Positions 19,414-27,297 of a DNA stretch of 64,000 bases are shown one piece after another. The stretch comes from UBA6522 sp965237785 (GTDB lineage: Bacteria; Pseudomonadota; Gammaproteobacteria; Steroidobacterales; Rariloculaceae), in NCBI GenBank assembly GCA_965237785.1, contig OZ250159.1:3968001-4032000 (forward strand), read 5' to 3'. The notes beneath the pieces were generated by a model. The model was not told the origin of the DNA and made no database searches. It was given only the letters and a program-made list of their open reading frames with translations. How positions within the stretch are numbered: the stretch's first letter is position 1; each line of letters begins with the position of its first letter. The position numbers and the translations under genes are program-made.

Positions 19414-20871
19414 TTACGCGTCCGCCGGTTGAAAGTGCCTTTGAACGGCAGTGTCTTCGATCTTGGGCGCCGCCCACGCATGGGCCAGGTACACGATATT
19501 GGAGACCGCCATGGCCGGGAAGATCTCGTGCAGTACGCCAGCGTACGGGGTGTACCGCCATACCACCAGCGTCAGCAGACCCGACACGCACGCGGCCAAT
19601 ACGCTCGTACCGTTCCCTCGGCGCCAATGCAAACCGAAAATCACCACGGGTGTGAGACAGGCGGCGTATACGCTGCCCGACAGCGTGGTAATTTCAATGA
19701 TCCCGCCTGGAGGTCTTAGTGCGACCATTGCAGTGATCAAGGCAATGGCCGCGACGTAGGCGCGTGTTGCTCCAAACGCATGCCGTTGAGTGGCGGGGAA
19801 GAACCGCCCGGCCAGGTCCCGCTGGACGACAGCCGCCACCACCAGCAGGACGCTGTCGAGCGATGACATCGCTGCTGCAACGATTGCCAGCGTAATGAAC
19901 GCGGCGACCGAGGGCACGAAAGCGGAACTCGATAGCAGCAGGGGTACGACAAGGTCAGTGTCTTCGATGGATCCCACATCGAGAAGTCGCGCGTAGAGGC
20001 CGATGGGCAGCAGCAAGGAATAGAGCACGATGACAGCCACTACCGAGGTCAGCTTACCCCGCTGAATGGCGCGGTCGTCCTTGAGAGCGTAGAACCGGGA
20101 CAGCTGCCTCGGTTCCACCAACATCTTGATCGATCCCGCCAGCATGACACCCAGTAGAAACGCGAACGGGACACCCGCGTCCCACGTGAACAAATGAGCC
20201 GATGGCGGTTGTTCGACCAGGCTCATCAGTGCGCCGACACCGCCGCTCGCCGTGACTGTCCCGTGGAACATCAGGACGGCCGCGATCAGCAGCATGCCGC
20301 CCTGGACGACATCGGTGCGGACGACAGACTTGAAGCCCCCGATCGCCGTGTAGGCCATCGTGACCAGGAACACGATCATGATACCGATGCTGTATGGGAG
20401 ATCGATAAAGACCTGGAGCAGGTTCGCCATACCCTTGTAGATGGCGGTCATGTAGAGGATGCTGGCCACGATCAGGATGACGGCTATCAGCGTTCGAGCG
20501 GCAGGACTCTCGTATCGCGTGCCCACAAAATCGGCGAGGGTGACGGAATCGAAGCTGGCGGTCAGCTCACGAAACCGCGGCGCGATCCAACGCCACGACG
20601 CGAAACAACACCCAACGAGCAGCCAGGTGTAGAGTAGCCAGGGCGCGCCGAAGGTATAGGATTGCCCCGCCATGCCCACAAAGCCGTTCGTGCTGCAAAA
20701 CGTGGCAAAGAACGACATCCCCAGAGCGAACCCGCCCATGCCGCGACCGCCGACGTAATAGTCGGCCGCGTTGGCCGTCTCTCGTTTGCCGGTCAGGGCA
20801 TGGCGAACCAGGATCAGGGTATAGAACCCGAACAGGAGCAGGAAGAACCAGTTGGCCGACAGCCAGTTCAC
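19414..20871 (-). CDS. Sodium:solute symporter (SSS family)
   Basis: A 485-residue inner-membrane transporter with about 12-13 hydrophobic helices, of the sodium:solute symporter family. Typical signs are the N-terminal ADYYVGGRGMGGFALGMSFF (about residues 36-55), VTLADFVGTRYES and AYTAIGGFKSVVRTDVVQG, the family signature region. GTG at 20871 starts the protein one helix before the signature; no strong ribosome site is visible. Substrate cannot be read from sequence, but the operon partners (ring hydroxylase, flavin reductase, ring-cleaving cupin) suggest uptake of the aromatic or pyridine carboxylate they degrade. It lies 20 bases downstream of the flavin reductase and 59 bases upstream of the monooxygenase. 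Confidence 0.87.
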   Translation of the reverse strand: MNWLSANWFFLLLFGFYTLILVRHALTGKRETANAADYYVGGRGMGGFALGMSFFATFCSTNGFVGMAGQSYTFGAPWLLYTWLLVGCCFASWRWIAPRFRELTASFDSVTLADFVGTRYESPAARTLIAVILIVASILYMTAIYKGMANLLQVFIDLPYSIGIMIVFLVTMAYTAIGGFKSVVRTDVVQGGMLLIAAVLMFHGTVTASGGVGALMSLVEQPPSAHLFTWDAGVPFAFLLGVMLAGSIKMLVEPRQLSRFYALKDDRAIQRGKLTSVVAVIVLYSLLLPIGLYARLLDVGSIEDTDLVVPLLLSSSAFVPSVAAFITLAIVAAAMSSLDSVLLVVAAVVQRDLAGRFFPATQRHAFGATRAYVAAIALITAMVALRPPGGIIEITTLSGSVYAACLTPVVIFGLHWRRGNGTSVLAACVSGLLTLVVWRYTPYAGVLHEIFPAMAVSNIVYLAHAWAAPKIEDTAVQRHFQPADA

Positions 20872-20891
20872 TCACATGCTCCCGATTTGAC

Positions 20892-21512
20892 CTACCTGGG
20901 CCGCCTCATCTGGAAGATCCGGTCGACCCGGCAATAGTTTAAGTAGCCCAGCCGAGCAAGTTGGTGCAGGGCCATTTGATCCACGAGCCCGTTCTCGATG
21001 ACGTCATCGTCGATGTGTATTCCGACGACCTCGCCGATCACGAGATGGCTCTGACGTCCGTCGCGTCCGCACGGCAAGTCGACGGTTTCGAATACGTTGC
21101 ACTCCAGGGTGGCGGGGCACTCATTGACCCTCGGTGGTCGAACGTTCACCGAAGGCACGGCCGTCAAACCCGTTTCTTCCATCTCGTTTACATCGAATGG
21201 ATACGACTTTGACGATAGATTGACGGCTTCCCTGAGTTCGTACGTCGCCAGGTTGACCACGAACTCCGGAATCTCCGAGATGTTTCGAAAGGTGTCCTTG
21301 GGCGTATTGGCCGTATCCTTCGAATTGGGTGCGAACATCACCATGGGAGGATCCGCGGATATGGCATTGAAATACGAGAAAGGCGCCAGGTTTACGTGGC
21401 CCTGCTTGCTGACACTGCTGATCCAGCCGATCGGTCGCGGCGCGGCCAGCGCGTTGAACGGATTATGTGTCAGCGGTGCGGGATGCAGGTCTTCTCTTGG
21501 ATCGTAGAACAT
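20892..21512 (-). CDS. Flavin reductase-like protein (FMN-binding split barrel)
   Basis: A 206-residue protein of the flavin-reductase-like family, which binds FMN and usually supplies reduced flavin to an oxygenase or acts as a small oxidoreductase. The N-terminal motif HNPFNALAAPRPIGWISSVS and the following NLAPFSYFNAISADPPMVMF are typical of the longer DIM6/NTAB-type members. The C-terminus has GEVVGIHIDDDVIENG, also characteristic. It is the fourth gene of the minus-strand operon, 33 bases after the bicupin. The NicC-like enzyme in this operon has its own FAD and should not need a reductase, so the partner may be something else. Confidence 0.82.
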   Translation of the reverse strand: MFYDPREDLHPAPLTHNPFNALAAPRPIGWISSVSKQGHVNLAPFSYFNAISADPPMVMFAPNSKDTANTPKDTFRNISEIPEFVVNLATYELREAVNLSSKSYPFDVNEMEETGLTAVPSVNVRPPRVNECPATLECNVFETVDLPCGRDGRQSHLVIGEVVGIHIDDDVIENGLVDQMALHQLARLGYLNYCRVDRIFQMRRPR

Positions 21513-21545
21513 GCCGTTGCGCCTTGAGCGATGATTCCGGGTCGA

Positions 21546-22673
21546 TCATCCGGATGCCTCTGCCGGTCGATTGGTATCGAATCCGACAGCGGCGCCGAGT
21601 ACGGCGGGCGGGCGTTTGAGATCCTCCTGCCATAGCAGCGATTCCATGAAGATGTTAAGCGGTTGGTCCTGAATGGTGAGTTCATAGACCGGCTCGCCCT
21701 TGTGGGAGGCATGATGGTGTATCCCCCAGCCAGGTGCGGAGACCATCAGGTCTCCGGCTCTCCATTCATAGCGTTCACCATCGACGATGCTGTAGCCGCG
21801 GCCATGGAAGTAGTAGTTGATTGCGGCTGAAGTGTGGCGATGCGGGCGGTCAATGATTCCCGGCGGGCGGATCGTGATCGTCGCGAAAAAGCTCGGCGTC
21901 GTGCCGTTGAACCGTCCCGTCATCGGGTTGTAGAGCAGATACAGGCGCCTCCCGATGTACTCCTTGCCGAGTGCTCCGAGCTTGTCGAGGTTCGCCTTCA
22001 CCGTCTTCCATGGCCAATGCAAGGCCTTTGATTCCACCGCCGGCGGATTGATCAGGATCTCATACGGCATGAGCGCGGCGCCGTCCGAAGAGATCTCGAA
22101 GCAACCGAAGGGACTCTCCTTGCGCGGATCGCCATCCCGCTCGTCGGCGATGGAGACCGGAGCGGTTTCTGGCGGATCTTCATCGACGATGTGCACTCGC
22201 AACATTTCGAGCAGTGGAGCGTTGGAGTATGTCAATCGCGCCTGGAGGTTCTTCGTATCGTTGACGTGGCGGTAAGTGGCGTACGAAGGATGGTTCCATG
22301 CGTCGTATTGCCGGAAGGCGATCCGTCTTCCGGCGACCACCGTGTAGCCGCCGCCGAGAATACAGAAGTTGACCTGGGTGGAATTGTGTCGAATTGCGGC
22401 TGTCTGTTCACCGGGCTTCAGCACATCGAGCGTTACTTGCACCCCGGGAACCAAACCCTGACCCGGGTACGGGGCATTCGGATGCACGAACATCGTTTGC
22501 CGCCGTCCGTTTGCCGGGACAGGCAGGCTCGCCAGACGTTCGATTTCCGCGTCGATTTCCGCCTTTGAAACGATCACGGGAGGCCACCGATCACTGGCCC
22601 TCACATCGTCCGGTCGAGCCGGGCCGATGGGCTTGTCCGTTCTGTCGATGAATTTTGCCGAGGCATTGGTCAT
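21546..22673 (-). CDS. Bicupin, gentisate 1,2-dioxygenase-like
   Basis: A 375-residue double-cupin protein resembling gentisate, salicylate and 1-hydroxy-2-naphthoate dioxygenases, which open aromatic rings with Fe(II) and O2. The N-terminal cupin (about 90-165) has IRHNSTQVNFCILGGGYTVV and keeps few metal-type histidines. The C-terminal cupin (about 255-345) has DRPHRHTSAAINYYFHGRGY and GWGIHHHASHKG, which could supply a metal site. In classical gentisate dioxygenases the iron sits in the N-terminal cupin, so the reaction may differ. Its ATG overlaps the stop of the upstream CMD gene by four bases, indicating translational coupling. In this operon it is the obvious ring-cleaving candidate. 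Confidence 0.8.
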   Translation of the reverse strand: MTNASAKFIDRTDKPIGPARPDDVRASDRWPPVIVSKAEIDAEIERLASLPVPANGRRQTMFVHPNAPYPGQGLVPGVQVTLDVLKPGEQTAAIRHNSTQVNFCILGGGYTVVAGRRIAFRQYDAWNHPSYATYRHVNDTKNLQARLTYSNAPLLEMLRVHIVDEDPPETAPVSIADERDGDPRKESPFGCFEISSDGAALMPYEILINPPAVESKALHWPWKTVKANLDKLGALGKEYIGRRLYLLYNPMTGRFNGTTPSFFATITIRPPGIIDRPHRHTSAAINYYFHGRGYSIVDGERYEWRAGDLMVSAPGWGIHHHASHKGEPVYELTIQDQPLNIFMESLLWQEDLKRPPAVLGAAVGFDTNRPAEASG

Positions 22674-23254
22674 GGTGATTCACTGCAATGATTTGTGTCT
22701 GGAAAACCGTCCTCGAAGATGGAGGGGACCGGCGGATCCAGTGCCAGGCTGTTGACCATTACGGCATGGGTCACGTAGCGGGCGACCACCATGAGAACAG
22801 CGACGGTCTGGACGTGGCCAAGCGTTTCAACGACATCGTCCAGCAAGTCCGAAACGCCCTTGCCATCCTGCTTCACGGCGGCGATGACAAAGCGCTGTAC
22901 GGTCTTCTCAGCCTCGTCCAGAAGCCCTGCGCGGTCGGGATCGAGAGCCTCCACTTCCGCGACCCACTCCCGGCCAAAACCCAGGCGTACACTGAGCCGC
23001 TCGTGCTGGTTGCGTTCATACCGGTTGTCCTTCATCGTGGCAACCGTCAGGGCAATGACCTCGACCAGGCGCTGGTCCAACGCCCCCTTTGACGCGCCCG
23101 TGAACTCCATAAAGGCTAGTAACGCCTTGGGTTGATGACCCAGGCACTGAAACAACTCGCCCAGGTAATTCAGTCGTTTCACGCGAGGGCGCAGGGCCTG
23201 CTGAAGCTCCGGTGAGAGTTCATTCAGCGTCAGTCTCGGAATTCGTGTATTCAT
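22670..23254 (-). CDS. Carboxymuconolactone decarboxylase (CMD/AhpD)-fold protein
   Basis: A 194-residue all-helical protein of the CMD/AhpD family. The core reads FMEFTGASKGALDQRLVEVI followed by RYERNQHERLSVRLGFG, the usual CMD arrangement. The redox CxxC of AhpD peroxidase partners is absent, so a peroxidase role is unlikely and a hydrolase, isomerase or decarboxylase-like role in aromatic catabolism is more plausible. The gene overlaps MarR by four bases upstream and the bicupin by four bases downstream, so the three are tightly coupled. The exact reaction cannot be assigned. Confidence 0.8.
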   Translation of the reverse strand: MNTRIPRLTLNELSPELQQALRPRVKRLNYLGELFQCLGHQPKALLAFMEFTGASKGALDQRLVEVIALTVATMKDNRYERNQHERLSVRLGFGREWVAEVEALDPDRAGLLDEAEKTVQRFVIAAVKQDGKGVSDLLDDVVETLGHVQTVAVLMVVARYVTHAVMVNSLALDPPVPSIFEDGFPDTNHCSESP

Positions 23255-23709
23255 TTCTCGGCTGCTTTGTTCTCCAGCCGGGTGGTGATCTCCGTCATCA
23301 CGCGAGTTGACGTCTGCAGATTCCCACTGCCCAGACCTTCCGACAACGCATTCACCCAGATACGCTGCCGTCGTGTAATCTCCTCCAACCGTTGATTCCC
23401 GAGCGGTGTGAAGTCAATCAATGGGGCGCGCTTGTGATCGGGATTTTGTTGCTTGGCCGCAAGGCCGTGGTGGACGAGATCATCCGCGACGCGTTGCACG
23501 CTCTGGCGCGTCAGTCCCATTCTTCGCGCGGCCTGCGAAACGGTCAACGCTCCGCCGGCGATGGCGGCCAGAACCTGCCAGCGCGCAGACGTGAGGCCGA
23601 GGTCTTTCGAGAGACCGTCGCCCGCGGCCAATATCGCCCCGTTTGCACGAAATACAACGCTGATCAATTCGGTCAGCGCGCGTCCTTCCGGTGTCAGATC
23701 TTCACTCAT
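23251..23709 (-). CDS. MarR-family transcriptional regulator
   Basis: A 152-residue winged-helix regulator of the MarR family, which normally binds palindromic DNA as a dimer and releases it on binding an aromatic ligand. The DNA-binding part reads LTSARWQVLAAIAGG followed by TVSQAARRMGLTRQSVQRV and the wing segment NPDHKRAPLIDFTPLG. The ATG at 23709 gives a normal length; a longer in-frame start at 23775 passes through a repeated promoter segment and is unlikely. It is the first gene of the six-gene minus-strand operon and diverges from the TAXI/cupin cluster, so it could control both sides. Confidence 0.88.
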   Translation of the reverse strand: MSEDLTPEGRALTELISVVFRANGAILAAGDGLSKDLGLTSARWQVLAAIAGGALTVSQAARRMGLTRQSVQRVADDLVHHGLAAKQQNPDHKRAPLIDFTPLGNQRLEEITRRQRIWVNALSEGLGSGNLQTSTRVMTEITTRLENKAAEK

Positions 23710-23850
23710 GCAATGGTTCCCGATGTACCGCTCCCTGGATGACGGAACAGTATCAAACTGGCGTCGAATCTTCACTCATGCAACAGCCCATAGTTGACAG
23801 AACAGTATCATAATGACAGTATAACTCCAAGATAGTTGTAGACTGTCATT
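23698..23850. promoter_or_regulatory. Divergent control region with direct and inverted repeats
   Basis: The segment TCTTCACTCATGCAA occurs twice, near 23699 and 23770, each followed after about 11-25 bases by TGAC(G/A)GAACAGTATCA, so an incomplete roughly 71-base tandem duplication covers the MarR start. Nearer the plus-strand operon, AATGACAGT (23812-23820) and ACTGTCATT (23842-23850) form an inverted repeat with a 21-base spacer, a plausible regulator site. A perfect -35 TTGACA sits at 23794-23799; the best -10, TATAAC at 23820-23825, is 20 bases away, longer than ideal. Confidence 0.5.
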
Positions 23851-23863
23851 TTGCGGGAGTTTC

Positions 23864-24901
23864 GTGAAGGAATCCTCTACAAAGATGTTTGGCTATCCGA
23901 AGTGGTGGGACATGGAAGGCCCGCGACTCGAGCGCTCGGTGACGTTGCGCTTCCACGGCGACTGGGGCATGGCCAATCTACACGGTATCTGCGGTTGGTT
24001 GAGCATGATGATGGTCGACCGCACCGGGAAGCATTCCCGCTACGGGATATGGAATGGACGAGGCGGTGCGGACGCGGTGCGTGCGGTTGGGCGCGGGGAA
24101 GTCGATCTGGCACTAACGACACCCGCGGTCTCAGCACGAATGGCGCTGGACGGGCGAGGTATCTACGACGGGGAGGCCTTTCCACATATCCGTGCATTGG
24201 GGCAGGTACCCCAATGGGATCATCTGGTCCTGGCGGTGGACGCGAAACTCGGCGTTGGATCCTTTGATGATATTCGGGCGCAGCAGCCGGCATTGGTCGT
24301 GACCACCTCGCCGGACGACGGCGAAAACCTGATTGGCTTTGCGGCGGCGCAAGTCATGAGTGCGGCGGGTATCGATCGTGCCACGTTGGAATCCTGGGGT
24401 GGGCGATATGTCCTGGCCGAGCGGACGAATGGTTGCATCGATCTCATCATGAACGGGCCCGCAAACGCGATTATCCACGAGGCGATCATGACCACGTGGT
24501 GGCAGCAGTTGGCGAACGAGAGGGACCTGGCATTCATCCCGATAGACGGGGCCGTTGTCGAATCGATGGAGACGAAATTCGGCTGGCCTGGCAAGGAACT
24601 CCCCGCCGGCTACTTCAGGGGTCTGGATGAGCCGCTGCCGACGCTGGATTTCTCCGACTTTCTGCTGGTTGTCCGCGATGACATGGCAGAGGATGTCGCT
24701 CATTTGCTGACCTGGTGTCTGTGCGAGACGCGGGCTGCGTTTGAGCAGAAGTACCAGCACATACCGCCGGAACGCAGCCCCGTCAGCTACCCGCTGGAGC
24801 CGGAAAAGATGGCTCAGACGCCAATACCACTGCATCGCGGCGCAAGGCGCTATTACGAGGAAGCGGGTATTTCAATTCAGGCCGAGAGCGCGGCGGCCTA
24901 G
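23864..24901 (+). CDS. TAXI-type solute-binding-fold protein without signal peptide (1)
   Basis: A 345-residue protein resembling TAXI-family TRAP transporter binding proteins (periplasmic-binding fold), but without a signal peptide: it starts MKESSTKMFGYPKWWDMEG and is hydrophilic. Supporting features are GEVDLALTTPAVSARMAL in the first lobe, a central SFDDIRAQQPALVVTTSPDD, NGPANAIIHEAIM, and the C-terminal PIPLHRGARRYYEEAGI, typical of TAXI proteins. It is therefore probably cytoplasmic, as a ligand sensor, carrier or even an enzyme. GTG at 23864 follows GGGAG at short spacing (4 bases); ATG 23885 is an alternative. First gene of the plus-strand cluster, with two close paralogs at 24911 and 27770. 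Confidence 0.72.
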   Translation: MKESSTKMFGYPKWWDMEGPRLERSVTLRFHGDWGMANLHGICGWLSMMMVDRTGKHSRYGIWNGRGGADAVRAVGRGEVDLALTTPAVSARMALDGRGIYDGEAFPHIRALGQVPQWDHLVLAVDAKLGVGSFDDIRAQQPALVVTTSPDDGENLIGFAAAQVMSAAGIDRATLESWGGRYVLAERTNGCIDLIMNGPANAIIHEAIMTTWWQQLANERDLAFIPIDGAVVESMETKFGWPGKELPAGYFRGLDEPLPTLDFSDFLLVVRDDMAEDVAHLLTWCLCETRAAFEQKYQHIPPERSPVSYPLEPEKMAQTPIPLHRGARRYYEEAGISIQAESAAA

Positions 24902-24910
24902 GAGCCTTCG

Positions 24911-26041
24911 GTGAGCAGCGCCACGATTCAGGAATCCATCATCTCAGCCGCACCCGCGGACAAGCCTCCGCAAACAAGGATGTTTGGTTATCCGAAGTGG
25001 TGGGACATGGAAGGCCCGCGACTCGAGCGGTCGGTGACCTTGCGCTTCCACGGCGACTGGGGCATGGCCAATCTACACGGGATCTGTGGTTGGTTGAGCA
25101 TGATGATGGTCGACCGCACCGGGAAGCATTCCCGCTATGGGATATGGAATGGCCGTGGCGGGGCGGACGCGGTGCGTGCGGTTGGCCGCGGTGAAGTCGA
25201 TCTTGCATTGACGACGCCCTCGATCGCGGCACGAATGGCGCTGGACGGGCGGGGGATCTACGACGGGGAGGCCTTTCCTCATATCCGCGCATTGGGGCAG
25301 GTACCTCAATGGGATCATCTGGTCCTGGCGGTGGACGCGAAACTCGGCGTTCGTTCGTTTGAAGATATTCGGGCGCGGCAGCCGGCGCTGGTCGTAACCA
25401 CCTCGCCGGACGACGGTGAAAACCTGATTGGCTTTGCAGCGGCGCAAGTCATGAGTGCGGCAGGAATCGATCGTGCCACGCTGGAATCCTGGGGCGGGCG
25501 ATATGTCCTGGCCGAGCGGGCGAATGGTTGCGTCGATCTCCTCATGAACGGGCCCGCAAACGCGATTATCCACGAGGCGATCATGACGACCTACTGGCAA
25601 TACCTGGCCAACGAGAGGGATCTGACGTTCATCCCGATGGATTCGTCCGTAATCGAAACAATGGAGGTGAACTTCGGTTGGTCGGGAAAGGAGCTTCCAG
25701 CCGGCTACTTCAGGGGTCTGGACGAACCGCTGCCGACGCTGGATTTCTCTGATTTTCTGCTGGTCGTCCGCGATGACATGGCAGAGGATGTCGCTCATTT
25801 GCTGACCTGGTGTCTGTGTGAGACGCGGGCTGCATTCGAGCAGAAATACCACCACATCCCTCCGGAACGCAGTTCAGTGAGCTATCCGCTGGAGCCGGAA
25901 AAGATGGCTCAGACCCCAATACCATTGCATCGCGGCGCAAGTCGTTATTACGAGGAAGCGGGTATTTCGATTCAGCCGAGCGCGCATCGGCCTGAGAAAC
26001 TTCGGCGCGCAACGCCAGCCGTGTGGAGCGCATCGCAATGA
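24911..26041 (+). CDS. TAXI-type solute-binding-fold protein without signal peptide (2), chimeric ends
   Basis: A 376-residue paralog of the preceding gene, nearly identical through MFGYPKWWDMEGPRLERSV to PIPLHRGASRYYEEAGI. GTG at 24911 has AGGAG at 24900-24904. Its first 23 residues (ending ADKPPQTR) are absent from the other two copies and resemble the N-termini of the long cupins (AEDKPPLKVNV). The junction just upstream is the same as that before the long cupin at 28817. The last 20 residues (HRPEKLRRATP...) appear to read through a mutated version of the usual stop and spacer. The gene ends in an ATGA overlap with the first long cupin. No signal peptide or membrane helix is seen. Role as for copy 1. 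Confidence 0.72.
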   Translation: MSSATIQESIISAAPADKPPQTRMFGYPKWWDMEGPRLERSVTLRFHGDWGMANLHGICGWLSMMMVDRTGKHSRYGIWNGRGGADAVRAVGRGEVDLALTTPSIAARMALDGRGIYDGEAFPHIRALGQVPQWDHLVLAVDAKLGVRSFEDIRARQPALVVTTSPDDGENLIGFAAAQVMSAAGIDRATLESWGGRYVLAERANGCVDLLMNGPANAIIHEAIMTTYWQYLANERDLTFIPMDSSVIETMEVNFGWSGKELPAGYFRGLDEPLPTLDFSDFLLVVRDDMAEDVAHLLTWCLCETRAAFEQKYHHIPPERSSVSYPLEPEKMAQTPIPLHRGASRYYEEAGISIQPSAHRPEKLRRATPAVWSASQ

Positions 26042-26706
26042 ATCGAGACCTCAACATCGAGCCGCCATCGGGTGACAAGGAACCCGTGAAGCGTAATTTC
26101 ATGCGAGTTGCGCAGACTGCGAATTCGGCATTGACGCCGGTCTTCGACTACTTCGACAAGGGCGACATGGTTCCACTGGTGATCATGTTGTGTGGCGACG
26201 AAGACGACAATTTCGGCACCTTCCTGCACTACAACACCGTCGACGAAGTGGCCTTGATACTGGCTGCAAAAGGCGCTCCTGCCGCCTATCTGCGATCGGG
26301 GATGCTGTTTGTCGGCCCAAACGAACACATTGTTCCTGGTTTTGCGAAAGGGCAAACAGACGATTTTTTTCTGATGTTCGCCGTACAACGTCAGTCGACG
26401 GAGAGTGAGCAGATCGAAAATGTGACGTTCTTTTGTTCCGAATGTCAAAACGAACTTTACCGCCACAAGTACTCCGCATCCGAGCTTGAATGCGCTTATC
26501 GTTTCGCGCCGGCGGCCACGGTTCAGGGCGCCCTGGATGCCGCGTTGGCGTACAACGCGGACAGCGCATTGCAGACGTGCAACAACTGCGGCCACGTCAA
26601 TCCGAAGTTCAGCCATCGACTATGGGGTTGGAAGAACCAGGTCAGGGGCAGCGAACTGTCTCAGCTCGGCTGGGACATGTTCGAAGATGCGACGAGGTCG
26701 ATATAG
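26038..26706 (+). CDS. Long HAAO-like cupin with zinc-ribbon/rubredoxin-like cysteines (1)
   Basis: A 222-residue cupin related to 3-hydroxyanthranilate 3,4-dioxygenase (HAAO). HYNTVDE reproduces the H-x5-E iron-ligand spacing of HAAO, and the later His in VGPNEHIVPG can be the third ligand. C-terminally CSEC and CNNC form the two CxxC pairs that in bacterial HAAO bind a second, rubredoxin-like iron. This suggests an Fe(II) extradiol-type dioxygenase acting on an unidentified aromatic. ATG 26038 overlaps the TAXI-2 stop (ATGA); GTG 26023 is in frame but less likely. It is followed 21 bases later by a shorter cupin, probably its partner subunit. Residues aligning the HAAO substrate arginines could not be placed with confidence. 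Confidence 0.75.
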   Translation: MNRDLNIEPPSGDKEPVKRNFMRVAQTANSALTPVFDYFDKGDMVPLVIMLCGDEDDNFGTFLHYNTVDEVALILAAKGAPAAYLRSGMLFVGPNEHIVPGFAKGQTDDFFLMFAVQRQSTESEQIENVTFFCSECQNELYRHKYSASELECAYRFAPAATVQGALDAALAYNADSALQTCNNCGHVNPKFSHRLWGWKNQVRGSELSQLGWDMFEDATRSI

Positions 26707-26727
26707 AGGCATGCCGCGAGCGAAAAG

Positions 26728-27285
26728 ATGAAAAGAAAACGAATGATTCCGCTGTTCAAGGTCGCCAGGAAGTTTCGCGACTACGACGAGTATCCGGTGC
26801 TACAGGCGGACATTGAGCCGCAAGTCCATGTGAGCCGAAACAGCATCGCGCAACCGTTCTACTTGATTTGCGAGCACGACACCGCGCTCGTGCAACTGAC
26901 TGGAAAATCCCGGGTGCATTTCAAGAACTCAAACGTAGCTTATTTCGGACTCGGGCCCGCGGATTGCATCTACATCCCGGCTGGAACGCCGACACGACTG
27001 ATACCGAGTGAGGAATCCATCCAGCTGCGCTACAAGGCCAGAGATCCCGGGCTTGAGGGGGTTGCCTGGTACTGCGACGGGTGCGGTGACGAGTTGTATC
27101 GCGAGGTTTGGGATACGGCCCGAGAGTTGTCACAGGATGCCTACTTGCGAGTCTGCAATACGGTCAATGCCGATGAAGGACTAAGGACCTGTAACAAGTG
27201 CGGGGAACGGAAGTCCTCCATGGACCTCTCTGGAATCCGTTGGGCGGAAGTGTCGAGCATGTTGCATGAGCTGGAAGAGAACTAG
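26728..27285 (+). CDS. Short HAAO-like cupin, degenerate metal site (1)
   Basis: A 185-residue cupin of the HAAO type. Its overall pattern (DEYPVLQADIEPQVHV, QPFYLICEHDTALVQLTG, YIPAGTPTR, GLEGVAWYCDGCGDELY) follows HAAO, including C-terminal CDGC and CNKC pairs. However, the H-x5-E iron motif is missing (IAQPFYLICEH) and the usual His in GTPHR is Thr, so it probably lacks catalytic iron. Pairing with the preceding long cupin, which keeps the motif, suggests a heteromeric enzyme in which this subunit is structural or binds only the rubredoxin-like metal. The start is ATG 26728 after a purine-rich GCGAAAAG. The flavodoxin gene follows after 12 bases. Confidence 0.75.
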   Translation: MKRKRMIPLFKVARKFRDYDEYPVLQADIEPQVHVSRNSIAQPFYLICEHDTALVQLTGKSRVHFKNSNVAYFGLGPADCIYIPAGTPTRLIPSEESIQLRYKARDPGLEGVAWYCDGCGDELYREVWDTARELSQDAYLRVCNTVNADEGLRTCNKCGERKSSMDLSGIRWAEVSSMLHELEEN

Positions 27286-27297
27286 TTCGACAATCGG

